64,000 nt of DNA from an uncultured Elusimicrobia bacterium. GTDB lineage: Bacteria; Elusimicrobiota; Elusimicrobia; UBA1565; UBA9628. Positions 50,295-59,384 of this stretch are shown piece after piece. Every line of letters starts with the position of its first letter. Positions within the stretch are counted from its first letter, which is position 1. Both the position numbers and the translations under genes were made by a program. The notes under the pieces are model-generated. The model had not been told where the DNA came from. It saw only the letters and a list, made by a program, of their open reading frames with translations, and searched no databases. Location: positions 174,346 through 238,345 of the forward strand of contig CAIKVT010000036.1 in NCBI GenBank assembly GCA_903830945.1, in the 5' to 3' direction.

Positions 50295-52271
50295 ATGCCG
50301 TTTCCCGTGTTCGAGCGAATCCGGCTCTTCCTGTTCGGCGCGCCCCGTGACCTCAACGACCCGCAGCTTCACCACCGCGTGTCGCTCGTCGCCTTCCTGG
50401 CTTGGATCGGTTTAGGCGCTGACGGACTGTCTTCTTCCTGCTACGGCCCTGACGAGGCTTTTCGGGCCTTAGGACCTCACTCGCACCTAGCCATCCTGCT
50501 CGCCGTCATGACGGCGGTCACCATCTTCGTCATTGCCGTCGCCTATTCCAACGTCATCGAGCATTTTCCCGGAGGCGGGGGCGGCTATCTGGTCGCGACC
50601 AAGCTCCTGGGGGAAAAGGCCGGCGTGGTGTCCGGCTGCGCTTTGATCGTGGATTACGTCCTCACCATCACGGTGTCGGTGGCCAGCGGCTGCGACGCCC
50701 TCTGGTCGTTCTTGCCTCCGCACTGGGCCGCCTACAAGCTCTGGGCGGAATTCGTGGTCCTGTTTTTCCTCGTGCTCCTTAATCTGCGCGGGGTCAAGGA
50801 ATCCGTCACCGCGCTGGCCCCCATCTTCCTGCTTTTCGTCGGTACTCATGTTTTCCTGATCCTCTATGCCTTGGGCAGCCATCTGACCGGCCTGCCGACG
50901 ATCCTCCACGGAGCAGCTTCCGACCTGCACGCTTCGATCAGCTCTATCGGAGGATTGGCCGTGGGTCTCATCGTCCTGCGCGCCTACTCCATGGGCGGCG
51001 GTACTTACACAGGCATCGAGGCCGTGTCCAACGGCATCACCATGCTGCGCGAGCCCCGGGTGCAGACCGGCAAGAAGACCATGGCTCTCATGGCCGCGTC
51101 TCTCGCCTTCACGGCCGGAGGCATCCTGATGGGCTACCTTCTGGTGGATGCCTTGCCGGTGCCGGGCAAGACCATGAACGCGGTCTTGCTGGACAGACTC
51201 TTCTCTTCCTGGATGCTGGGCGGGTTCCCCCTGGGACAGGTCGTCATCATCACGACCTTGATCACCGAAACGGCCATCCTTTTCGTGGCGGCGCAGACGG
51301 GGTTCTTGGGCGGGCCTCCGGTCTTGGCCAACATGGCCGTGGACTCCTGGGCGCCCCGCATGTTCGCGCAGCTCTCGGAGCGGCTGGTGGCCAAGGATGG
51401 GGTCCTGCTCATGGGCGCCGCGGCCATCGCCGTGCTCTTCTACACCCGCGGCAACATCTCGACCTTGGTGGTCATGTACTCCATCAACGTCTTCCTCACC
51501 TTCTCGTTGACCGAACTGGGCATGACGCGGCATTGGAACGCGGCACGGCGGGGGAAGGACCCGCGCTGGAAGGTCCAATTGCCCATCCATGTCACGGGAC
51601 TGGTCATGTGCGTGTGCATCCTCGGCGTCACCCTCTACGAGAAGTTCTCGGAAGGCGGCTGGGTCACCGCCGCTATCACCGGCTGCGCCATCGGCCTGTG
51701 CTTCCTCATCCGGCGCCATTACAATGCGGTGCGCCATGAGATGAGGCGACTCGACAGCCTGCTCGAGATCCCGGTGCCGCAGGATAAGCCGGAGCTCTCC
51801 CCGATGGACAAAAAGGCGCCTACCGCCGTGGTCATGGTGGGCGGGTTCTCCGGCTTCGGCCTGCATCAGATCCTCTCCATCCAGAAGCTGTTTCCCTATT
51901 ATTTCAAGACCTTCGTCTTCCTGTCCGTCGGCGTTGTGGATTCCGGCAACTTCAAGGGCTCGTCCGAGATCAAGCGGCTCGAGGAGCGGACCGGCCAGGA
52001 GCTGCAGCGCTATGTGGACTGGTGCCAGGCCAACGGCTTCCAGGCGGCCTGCCGCTTCTCCATGGACACCGAGGTGGTGCCGGCGCTGGAGGAGCTGTGC
52101 CACGAGGTCGCGCGCGAGTTCCCGCGCGCCATCTTCTTCACCGGCAAGCTCATCTTTAAGGAGGAGAAGCTCACCCAGCGGCTTCTCCATAACGATACCG
52201 CCTTCGCCCTGCAAAGGCGCCTGCAGTTCTCCGGCCTGCAGACCGTGGTCCTGCCCATCCGGGCCACCTGA
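50295..52271 (+). CDS. KimA-like APC-superfamily potassium transporter (copy 1)
   Basis: FPGGGGGYLVATKLLGEKAGVVSGCALIVDYVLTITVSVASGCDALWSFLP and C-terminal RLLHNDTAFALQRRLQFSGLQTVVLPI match KimA/YdaO pattern; ATG 50295. Confidence 0.85.
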   Translation: MPFPVFERIRLFLFGAPRDLNDPQLHHRVSLVAFLAWIGLGADGLSSSCYGPDEAFRALGPHSHLAILLAVMTAVTIFVIAVAYSNVIEHFPGGGGGYLVATKLLGEKAGVVSGCALIVDYVLTITVSVASGCDALWSFLPPHWAAYKLWAEFVVLFFLVLLNLRGVKESVTALAPIFLLFVGTHVFLILYALGSHLTGLPTILHGAASDLHASISSIGGLAVGLIVLRAYSMGGGTYTGIEAVSNGITMLREPRVQTGKKTMALMAASLAFTAGGILMGYLLVDALPVPGKTMNAVLLDRLFSSWMLGGFPLGQVVIITTLITETAILFVAAQTGFLGGPPVLANMAVDSWAPRMFAQLSERLVAKDGVLLMGAAAIAVLFYTRGNISTLVVMYSINVFLTFSLTELGMTRHWNAARRGKDPRWKVQLPIHVTGLVMCVCILGVTLYEKFSEGGWVTAAITGCAIGLCFLIRRHYNAVRHEMRRLDSLLEIPVPQDKPELSPMDKKAPTAVVMVGGFSGFGLHQILSIQKLFPYYFKTFVFLSVGVVDSGNFKGSSEIKRLEERTGQELQRYVDWCQANGFQAACRFSMDTEVVPALEELCHEVAREFPRAIFFTGKLIFKEEKLTQRLLHNDTAFALQRRLQFSGLQTVVLPIRAT

Positions 52272-52280
52272 TCCCGGATT

Positions 52281-52289
52281 TGCTATAAT
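52281..52289 (+). promoter_or_regulatory. Extended -10 (TGCTATAAT) driving the riboswitch leader
   Basis: ggattTGCTATAATcaaatc immediately upstream of the ydaO aptamer. Confidence 0.6.
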
Positions 52290-52299
52290 CAAATCACAC

Positions 52300-52436
52300 A
52301 GCCTAAGCCGGTGCCAACGGCATCGGCGCGGGGGACCCAAACTCCTCGGAAGTCACGGGGATGGGGCGTAGGGCGCGAGAAAAGCGCGTCCAGGTCACTT
52401 CCATGACCCAGCCCGTCAGCTAACCTCGCCGGCATT
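52300..52436 (+). ncRNA. ydaO/yuaA-type cyclic-di-AMP riboswitch aptamer
   Basis: GCGGGGGACCCAAACTCCTCGG, GGGATGGGGCG, and 3' signature CCCGTCAGCTAACCTCGCCGGC (cf. ydaO ...GACAGCUAACCUCG...); closing helix GCCGG (52307-52311)/CCGGC (52429-52433); lies before a KimA-like gene. Confidence 0.9.
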
Positions 52437-52468
52437 TGGAAGGGTGATCCTGCCGACTGCCGTCGCGG

Positions 52469-52489
52469 CCCTGGGTCCCCCAGGGAGAG
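52469..52489 (+). promoter_or_regulatory. Hairpin overlapping the Shine-Dalgarno (possible expression platform)
   Basis: CCCTGGG tcc CCCAGGG followed by AGAG; SD AGGGAGAG (52482-52489) overlaps the 3' arm; ATG at 52498. Confidence 0.55.
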
Positions 52490-52497
52490 TGACTCGT

Positions 52498-54459
52498 ATG
52501 CTCGACAGGATACGGCTGTTCCTTTTCGGCGCGCCCCGCGACCTCAACGATCCCCAGATTTACCATCGCGTCTCGCTCGTCGCTTTCCTGGCCTGGGTCG
52601 GCCTGGGCGCGGACGGTCTCTCCTCCTCCTGCTATGGACCTGACGAGGCTTTCCGGGCTCTGGGTCCTCACTCGCACCTCGCCATACTGCTCGCCGTCAT
52701 GACCGCGGCCACCATCTGCGTGATCGCCATCGCCTATTCCAACGTCATCGAGCATTTCCCTGGGGGCGGGGGCGGCTACCTGGTGGCGACCAAGCTTCTT
52801 GGCGAGAAGGCCGGCGTGGTGTCCGGCTGCGCTTTGCTCGTGGACTATGTCCTGACCATATCGGTGTCGATCGCGAGCGGCTGCGACGCTTTGTGGTCGT
52901 TTTTGCCTCCGCAGTGGGCGGCTTACAAGCTGTGGGTGGAATTCGGCGTCCTCTTATTCCTCGTGGTCCTTAACATGCGCGGCGTGAAGGAATCCGTCAC
53001 CCTCCTGGTCCCCATCTTCCTGCTCTTCGTCTGCAGCCACGTTTTCGTGATCCTCTACGCTCTGGGCAGCCATTTGACCGGTTTGCCCACGGTCTTCCAT
53101 GGCGCCGCCGCGGACCTGCACGCTTCCCTCCATTCGATCGGCCCTCTGGCTGTGGGCCTCATCCTCCTGCGCGCCTATTCCATGGGCGGCGGTACTTATA
53201 CGGGCATCGAGGCCGTGTCCAACGGCATCAGTATCCTCCGGGAGCCCCGGGTGCAGACCGGAAAGAGGACCATGGCGCTGATGGCCGGCTCGCTGGCTTT
53301 CACGGCCGGCGGCATCCTGCTGGGATATCTGTTGGTCGGAGCCATGCCGGAGCCGGGCAAGACCATGAACGCGGTTCTGCTGGAGAGGCTCTTCACGTCC
53401 TGGAGGCTCGGGCCTCTGCCTCTGGGGCAGGGCATCGTCATCACGACCTTGGTTTCCGAGGCGGTGCTCCTCTTCGTCGCGGCCCAGACCGGCTTCCTGG
53501 ACGGGCCGCGCGTCCTGGCCAACATGTCCGTGGACTCCTGGATGCCCCACCGCTTCGCCCAGCTCTCCGAACGACTGGTGGCTAAGGACGGCATCCTGCT
53601 CATGGGCGCCGCGGCCATCGCCGTGCTCCTCTACACGCGCGGCGATATCACGATGCTGGTGGTCATGTATTCCATCAACGTCTTTCTCACCTTCTCGCTG
53701 ACCGAGCTTGGCATGGCGCGGCATTGGATAGAGTTGCGGAAGACGGACCCGCTCTGGAAGGTCCAGCTGCCCATCCACTCCACGGGGCTGGTCATGTGCC
53801 TGAGCATCCTCGTCGTCACGCTTTATGAGAAGTTCTCGGAAGGCGGCTGGATCACCGCGGCCATCACCGGCTGCGCCATCGCCCTGTGCTTCCTCATCCG
53901 TCGGCATTACCGGCAAGTGCGCCATGAGCTGCGGCGGCTCGACAGCCTTCTCGAGATCCCGATGCCGCGTGATAATCCGGGCCTCTTCCCGTTGGACAAG
54001 GAAGCGCCTACCGCCGTGGTCATGGTTGGGGGCTTCTCCGGCTTCGGCCTGCATCAGATACTCTCCATCCAGCGTCTGTTCCCGTATTACTTCAAGAACT
54101 TCGTCTTCCTGTCCGTGGGAGTGGTGGATTCCGGGAATTTCAAGGGCTCGGCCGAGCTCAAGCGGCTCGAAGAGCAGACCGTCGCGGATCTGAAGCGCTA
54201 CGTCTCCTGGTGCCAAGCCCATGGCTTCCAGGCCGCCTATCGTTTCGCGCTGGACACCGAGGCCGTCACCGCTCTGGAGGGACTCTGCCGCGAGACAGCC
54301 CGGGAATTCTCCCGCGTCATATTCTTCTCGGGCAAGCTGATCTTTAAAGATGAGAGATTCGCGCACCAGATCCTGCACAACGACACAGCTTTCGCCATCC
54401 AGCGGCGTCTGCAGTTCGACGGCCTGCAGACCGTGGTCCTGCCCATCCGGGCTACATGA
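52498..54459 (+). CDS. KimA-like APC-superfamily potassium transporter (copy 2, riboswitch-controlled)
   Basis: MLDRIRLFLFGAPRDLNDPQIYHRVSLVAFLAWVGLGADGLSSSCYGPDEAFRALGPHSHLAILLAVMTA nearly identical to copy 1. Confidence 0.88.
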   Translation: MLDRIRLFLFGAPRDLNDPQIYHRVSLVAFLAWVGLGADGLSSSCYGPDEAFRALGPHSHLAILLAVMTAATICVIAIAYSNVIEHFPGGGGGYLVATKLLGEKAGVVSGCALLVDYVLTISVSIASGCDALWSFLPPQWAAYKLWVEFGVLLFLVVLNMRGVKESVTLLVPIFLLFVCSHVFVILYALGSHLTGLPTVFHGAAADLHASLHSIGPLAVGLILLRAYSMGGGTYTGIEAVSNGISILREPRVQTGKRTMALMAGSLAFTAGGILLGYLLVGAMPEPGKTMNAVLLERLFTSWRLGPLPLGQGIVITTLVSEAVLLFVAAQTGFLDGPRVLANMSVDSWMPHRFAQLSERLVAKDGILLMGAAAIAVLLYTRGDITMLVVMYSINVFLTFSLTELGMARHWIELRKTDPLWKVQLPIHSTGLVMCLSILVVTLYEKFSEGGWITAAITGCAIALCFLIRRHYRQVRHELRRLDSLLEIPMPRDNPGLFPLDKEAPTAVVMVGGFSGFGLHQILSIQRLFPYYFKNFVFLSVGVVDSGNFKGSAELKRLEEQTVADLKRYVSWCQAHGFQAAYRFALDTEAVTALEGLCRETAREFSRVIFFSGKLIFKDERFAHQILHNDTAFAIQRRLQFDGLQTVVLPIRAT

Positions 54460-54621
54460 ACAGCGCCTTGAGGTCGAAGTCGTTCAATCGGGCTGGCGCG
54501 GCGTGCGGGTCTTTCCGGGCAGCCAACCGAGTCTCTCCCTAAGTCCTTTGGCCCACTACGGCTTGGGTCATCTAGCTGATCCGCGTTGGGCCTTTGGCTA
54601 CTATGGGGCCTCAGGCCTCCA

Positions 54622-54630
54622 TGTTACACT
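54622..54630 (+). promoter_or_regulatory. Extended -10 (TGTTACACT)
   Basis: ccaTGTTACACTctgcgcaatATG; 9 nt between the hexamer and ATG 54640. Confidence 0.4.
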
Positions 54631-54639
54631 CTGCGCAAT

Positions 54640-56628
54640 ATGTTATCAAAGCGCGGGCCATGGCTGCGGGTCGCGCTTTGCCTGCTCCTTGCAGGTTCGG
54701 AGATTTTTCCCGCCGCTCCCGCGATGGGCGCTATCATTCAGGCACGGAGCGCCGCAGTCGAGGTCCGGCCGGGTTTCCAGGGCTTTCCCGTTAGGTCGGC
54801 CTCGGCCATGTCGGGCGTTGCCCGGCTCGGCGCCTCCCTGGGCCCGGGCCTTATAGGGGCCATCCCGTCCTTGACCGCGGCCCCGCTGATCGCGCCGGCC
54901 CTCGCCATGTCGGAGGCATTGGCCGCCTCTGAGCCTGTCGTCAAGACTGTGGCGGGACCCCCGGAGAACCTGGTCGAGGGGTTGGTCCGCACGGAGTCCG
55001 CTTTCGAGGCCGCCCAGGAGCGAGGCGACGCGAAAGTCGGAGCTGCCCTGGACTCGCTCTACGGAGAAAAAAAATCGCACTCTGTCGAGGAAGCGGGGCT
55101 CGTGGTCGGCGCCGAGGTCCCTGCCGTGGTCTTTGCGGCTAGGCTCCTTAAAGAGCCGGTGGTGCGCGCCGTCGGCACGGTCCTCTCCGCGCGCATCCTG
55201 CAGATCTTCGATGCCTCGGGCCAGAATTCCCGAATCGAAGTCGACGTTTCTGACCTGTTGCGCTTGACGGACGCTCAGCCCCGCTCCGACTTGAGCCGTC
55301 GGCTCTCCCGGGAGGCGCTCGGCGCCCTCGGCTCGGCAGACCCCGGCGGCCGACAGGCCGCCGCGCTCGCCGATTTCCTGCGCGACATCGTCGACGACCA
55401 GCCCGTCGGCGCCGTATCGGCGCGCCTCGAGATGGACGGGCGGAATCACTACAGGCTCGTCTTCGAGCGCGCGGACGGCAGCCGCAAGATCCTGTCCGCG
55501 CAGTTCCTTCCCGCTAGAACGAGCGATGGTCCCCTCGGCCCTACGGCCCTCGTCCTGATGGGGCCTGCCGAGGTCTCCTCTGCGGGACAGGTCCGGCAGG
55601 GCCATCCCGGATACTGGCGGGAGTACGCGGGTGGAGACCGTCGCTTGCAATGGAGCGCGGCGGTGCGCGTCGAGAAGAGGGGCTGGGGTCCTTGGGCTTA
55701 TTGGGTGGGGCTCCGGGACGCGTCGGTCACGGAGCAGTCCTGGCGAGAGGGCAGCTGGCGGGACGAGACGAGAAGGCTGGTCAAGACCGTGATCTCCGGC
55801 CAGACCCGGTCCTGGCTTGGCCGCGCCGAGGGCAAATTCATGCAGCTCCCTGTCCTGAGCTTGGTCCTCAAGCTCTGCGACGACATCGCCGAGACCATCT
55901 TGACCGGGTTGCTGATCGTTCCGCACGGGCTCGTCGCGGCTGCCGCGGGCTCGCGCCTGCATAATCTTGAGGCCGGCGCGGACCTCGCGAAGAACCCTTT
56001 GCTCAAGTTCCTGAGGCGCGATCAGTGGCATCTCGATCGGCTTGGCCAGGTCTCTCGGGACAAGCTCTTCGCCGAGGTCCGCGAAGAGCGCGGGCGCGCC
56101 GTGAACGGCCGGCCCTTCCCCGTGTCGCCGGAACTCATCCGACAGATCGTGGACGCCCCCATCGGCGCAGAGGAGGCCGTGACCGTTCTGCGCCGCCATT
56201 ACGGCATCGGCACCTTCGGCACGAGGATCATCCAGGCGGGCGCCGCCGCTGCCGGATGGAAGCGCGTGGTTTTGACCACCGGCGGGGTCCTGGCCGGCGC
56301 TCTGGAAGGCGCGGCCGATAGCGTGTGCAACCCGCTCTTGTGGGCCATGCTGGGTCTGAGCGCAGCCCTAGGCGCGACCGAAGGCATAGCGGCCGGAGCC
56401 TCCGTACTTCAGGCTGCCCCGGCGGCGGGCGCGCTTGCCGGCACCTATGCTCTTAAAGCCGTTTTTGCCGCGGCCACGGTGCTCTGGGGGGGGCCGTGGC
56501 TCTTCTCCGCCGCGGACCATGTGGGCCGGATCGTTGAGCTCACCGCTCAGGGCGAGTTCGACCAAGATTTCTTCGAGCAGCTCAGTAAGGTCGGCACCGA
56601 CGCCCTTTATTGCTTCGTCATCCCCTGA
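54640..56628 (+). CDS. Exported/membrane protein of unknown function with shared N-terminal leader-linker
   Basis: MLSKRGPWLRVALCLLLAGSEIFPAAPAMGAIIQARSAAVEV...LVEGLVRTESAFEAAQERGDAKVGAALDSLYGEKK; C-terminal hydrophobic segments. ATG 54640. Confidence 0.7.
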   Translation: MLSKRGPWLRVALCLLLAGSEIFPAAPAMGAIIQARSAAVEVRPGFQGFPVRSASAMSGVARLGASLGPGLIGAIPSLTAAPLIAPALAMSEALAASEPVVKTVAGPPENLVEGLVRTESAFEAAQERGDAKVGAALDSLYGEKKSHSVEEAGLVVGAEVPAVVFAARLLKEPVVRAVGTVLSARILQIFDASGQNSRIEVDVSDLLRLTDAQPRSDLSRRLSREALGALGSADPGGRQAAALADFLRDIVDDQPVGAVSARLEMDGRNHYRLVFERADGSRKILSAQFLPARTSDGPLGPTALVLMGPAEVSSAGQVRQGHPGYWREYAGGDRRLQWSAAVRVEKRGWGPWAYWVGLRDASVTEQSWREGSWRDETRRLVKTVISGQTRSWLGRAEGKFMQLPVLSLVLKLCDDIAETILTGLLIVPHGLVAAAAGSRLHNLEAGADLAKNPLLKFLRRDQWHLDRLGQVSRDKLFAEVREERGRAVNGRPFPVSPELIRQIVDAPIGAEEAVTVLRRHYGIGTFGTRIIQAGAAAAGWKRVVLTTGGVLAGALEGAADSVCNPLLWAMLGLSAALGATEGIAAGASVLQAAPAAGALAGTYALKAVFAAATVLWGGPWLFSAADHVGRIVELTAQGEFDQDFFEQLSKVGTDALYCFVIP

Positions 56629-56644
56629 ACATGAGGCGATATCT

Positions 56645-58033
56645 ATGGCCATAAGCCGATCAGATGAGAGGCGGGCGCGCCGTCGCTGGCTGAGGGTTTC
56701 CCTAAGCCTTCTCCTCGCCGCCCCCGGGTCCTTCCTTATGGTCCCGGCTTTCTCCGCCATTGTCCAGGCGCCCGGCGCCGTAGAAGGCGTCTTGCCCCGC
56801 ATCGGAAGCATCCCCATCTGGTCGAACCCCGGCGGGTTCGGCTTTCCTCGGCTCAGCGGCTCCTTGCTGGCGCCTCGCCTGCTTTCGGGTATCCCTTCGT
56901 TGCCCGCTCCGGAGGTCATGGTCAATGCCATTCTGGCCATTCCGGTTGCAGTTCCGCAGGTCGTGTCGGTCATCTCTCCATCCAAGCTCCAGGCCGCGCC
57001 TGCGGCTCCTGCTTCTGAGAACGGCCAAGTCTCCCTTTTCCAGGGTTTGGCCCGCACCGAGTTCGCCATTTCCGCGGCCCAGGATCAGGGCGGGGAGCAG
57101 GCTGGTCAGGCGCTTGATGCGCTCTATGGGGAGGGCGTCAGGCGCCAAACCGAGGTTTCCGATCCTGATAAGTTCGTCGATTTCGCCAAGGGACTCTTCT
57201 TCCCGGACGGCCGCGCGGCCGGTGTCATCTCCCACCGCGGCGCGGTGCGCTCGGAGGACATGCCCACGGACGAGGAGATGCGCAAGGAGATGGAACTCTC
57301 GCCGCTGACTTACGAGCAGCGCCTGCAGGCGGTCGTCGAACTCTTCAAGCACGGGGGCGCCAAGCCTGAGGAGATCATCTTGCAGGACGCGGGCCGGGGC
57401 CAGAAGAATGTCTATGTGGTCAAGAGGGGCCGCACGGATCGTGTGATCGTGGTCGGGTCCCATCACGACAAGGCCGACGAGGGGGCGGGCACTATCGATA
57501 ATTGGACCGGCACCACCATGGTGACCAACCTCCATCAGGCCATGCGCGACATGGACACCGAGGCGACCTATATCTTCGCGAGTTTCGCGCGCGAGGAGGA
57601 CGGACTCATCGGTTCGGCCAAGTACCTCAAGTCTCTGACCCCGCAGCAGCGCCGCAAGATTGATGCCATGGTCAACCTGGACACCCTGGCCGTAGACGGG
57701 ACTTTTTCCTGGCAGAACAACTCCACGCAGTCCCTCCTCGATATGATCAAGAAGGTCGCGGGCAGGGAGAAGCTGGATATTAAGGATCAATACCTCGACG
57801 GCGGCGATGCGGACTCTAGTTCCTTCCGCCAATACGGCATCTCCGCGCTCACGATATTCGGGGCGTCTCCGGATGTGATCTTTGACATCATCCATTCGGC
57901 GCGTGACACCATGGCGGCTTTCTCCATGCCGCACTACAAGAACGCCTACTTGCTGACCTTGGCTCTGCTCAAGACACTCAACCTGACCCCGGTCGGCCCT
58001 GAGAACTTGGCGCTTGCGGCCGCCTCAGCTTGA
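56645..58033 (+). CDS. Exported M28-family metallopeptidase with shared N-terminal leader-linker
   Basis: RRRWLRVSLSLLLAAPGSFLMVPAFSAIVQAPGAVEGV...LFQGLARTEFAISAAQDQGGEQAGQALDALYGEGV, then VIVVGSHHDKADEGAGTIDNWTGTT, SFAREEDGLIGSAKYL, DGGDADSSSF. ATG 56645. Confidence 0.88.
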   Translation: MAISRSDERRARRRWLRVSLSLLLAAPGSFLMVPAFSAIVQAPGAVEGVLPRIGSIPIWSNPGGFGFPRLSGSLLAPRLLSGIPSLPAPEVMVNAILAIPVAVPQVVSVISPSKLQAAPAAPASENGQVSLFQGLARTEFAISAAQDQGGEQAGQALDALYGEGVRRQTEVSDPDKFVDFAKGLFFPDGRAAGVISHRGAVRSEDMPTDEEMRKEMELSPLTYEQRLQAVVELFKHGGAKPEEIILQDAGRGQKNVYVVKRGRTDRVIVVGSHHDKADEGAGTIDNWTGTTMVTNLHQAMRDMDTEATYIFASFAREEDGLIGSAKYLKSLTPQQRRKIDAMVNLDTLAVDGTFSWQNNSTQSLLDMIKKVAGREKLDIKDQYLDGGDADSSSFRQYGISALTIFGASPDVIFDIIHSARDTMAAFSMPHYKNAYLLTLALLKTLNLTPVGPENLALAAASA

Positions 58034-58132
58034 CGAGGCGCATTGCATCATGGGTCGAAGGGGGTATTTATTTTTAGGTCTGAAAGTGTTGCTAACGTGG
58101 GACTTATGACTCAAGCCTATCTGGCAGGCCCT

Positions 58133-58141
58133 TGCTATTAT
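58133..58141 (+). promoter_or_regulatory. Extended -10 (TGCTATTAT)
   Basis: gcccTTGCTATTATgtgtg upstream of the 58174 ORF, with SD gcggaggaaag before ATG. Confidence 0.45.
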
Positions 58142-58173
58142 GTGTGTGCCTTTCATGCGGAGGAAAGTAATTA

Positions 58174-59238
58174 ATGAAAAGAAGCAAGCTGATCGGATTG
58201 GCCGTTGTTTCATCTTTGTTGGGGACTTGCGGTTCTGCGGCCCTGGCGCAGATTAAGGCCGTATCGAACGTGCGCTTTTCCGGTGTGCCGACAACGGTCG
58301 GAGCCGCTATCCAAACGCGCGGGACTGCCTCCAATTCAATCTCACGTCTTGGGAGCAGTAACGGGCTTATATCCTTGACGTCAGTGCTCCAGGCGCCGTC
58401 GGTCATGGGGCCGAATGCTTATCTTGGAGAGGCTTCTGTTTCTGCTGAGGCTGTTCAACCAGCAGCTCGGATCGAAGCGGTCAATCAAATTTATGTGGAT
58501 ATGGATGTTGACGGCCTCCTTCAATCCCTGTCCGCCTCCGGCAATGCGGGGGGAAGCTCGGACTTCTCAGGGGAAAAAGTCAAGCAAGAGCATGCGGCCG
58601 TATTGCCTACGCTGCAGAAGTTTGGCACGGTGGCGAGTATGGCGCGGATCGTTAATGCGAGCAATGGCGCAGAGGTTTTTGATAACAGAAAAAGTGGTGC
58701 GTCGAGCAGCGGCATCGAGGTGCGCGGTCGGGAGATGGATGGCGAGGACGTCATCGCGGATATCCTCACCGCGATGGGAGCGACCGGCAAGACACGCATG
58801 GGCAATTTCGAGCATCTCGCCGACTGGAGGAGAGACAACAATGTCGATGGACTCTTGCGGGATGTCCGGCAGATTCTCGTCGGAAAGGATGCGGCCGTCA
58901 TAATAGGGGCGGAGGCTTGGTCCCAAGCGCGGCGGGCGCTCGCTCGTGCGGAAGTCGGCCTGCTGCTTCAGTACGCGGCGGATCGCGGGGACGGCGGGTG
59001 GAGTGTGTCCTCGGAAAAGATCTCGAAGAATATGATAGCGACCATGCGGCGCGCGCTCGTCTCCACGGACATCTCGCGGATCGAGAGGAACACTCACTGG
59101 TTCTCTCTGGCGACGGATATCCGGGAAAAGTCCCTGGATGAGAACTATTATCGCAATCCCCGGCGAGTCGTGACGGCCCGAGGGGCGCTTCGGAAGGCAG
59201 CGCGCCTGTCGCGGGATCCGTCGATCTCGGGTATTTAA
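58174..59238 (+). CDS. Exported protein of unknown function
   Basis: Signal peptide MKRSKLIGLAVVSSLLGTCGSAALAQIKAV; good SD. Confidence 0.6.
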   Translation: MKRSKLIGLAVVSSLLGTCGSAALAQIKAVSNVRFSGVPTTVGAAIQTRGTASNSISRLGSSNGLISLTSVLQAPSVMGPNAYLGEASVSAEAVQPAARIEAVNQIYVDMDVDGLLQSLSASGNAGGSSDFSGEKVKQEHAAVLPTLQKFGTVASMARIVNASNGAEVFDNRKSGASSSGIEVRGREMDGEDVIADILTAMGATGKTRMGNFEHLADWRRDNNVDGLLRDVRQILVGKDAAVIIGAEAWSQARRALARAEVGLLLQYAADRGDGGWSVSSEKISKNMIATMRRALVSTDISRIERNTHWFSLATDIREKSLDENYYRNPRRVVTARGALRKAARLSRDPSISGI

Positions 59239-59384
59239 CTTTAGGTCTTTGGGTTCTGGTTATTGGATTTCAAAGGGACAAATTTTCTTAATCCTGCCTA
59301 GGACCTTTGCCGCTCTTCCCTTGCCCCTGCGGCCCAACCTTTTCGTTGGGCTATTGTTATCCTAGTAACGTGGCAACCAATGTT

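Noticed and set aside
50487-52340. 617-aa minus-strand ORF opposite KimA copy 1
   Set aside because: Low-complexity H/D/G/Q-rich translation; the plus strand encodes a clear transporter. A similar shadow occurs opposite copy 2 (52954-54378), as expected for duplicated sequence.
54646-56199. 517-aa minus-strand ORF opposite the leader-linker protein
   Set aside because: Antisense shadow; the plus-strand frame has a signal peptide and alignable paralogs.
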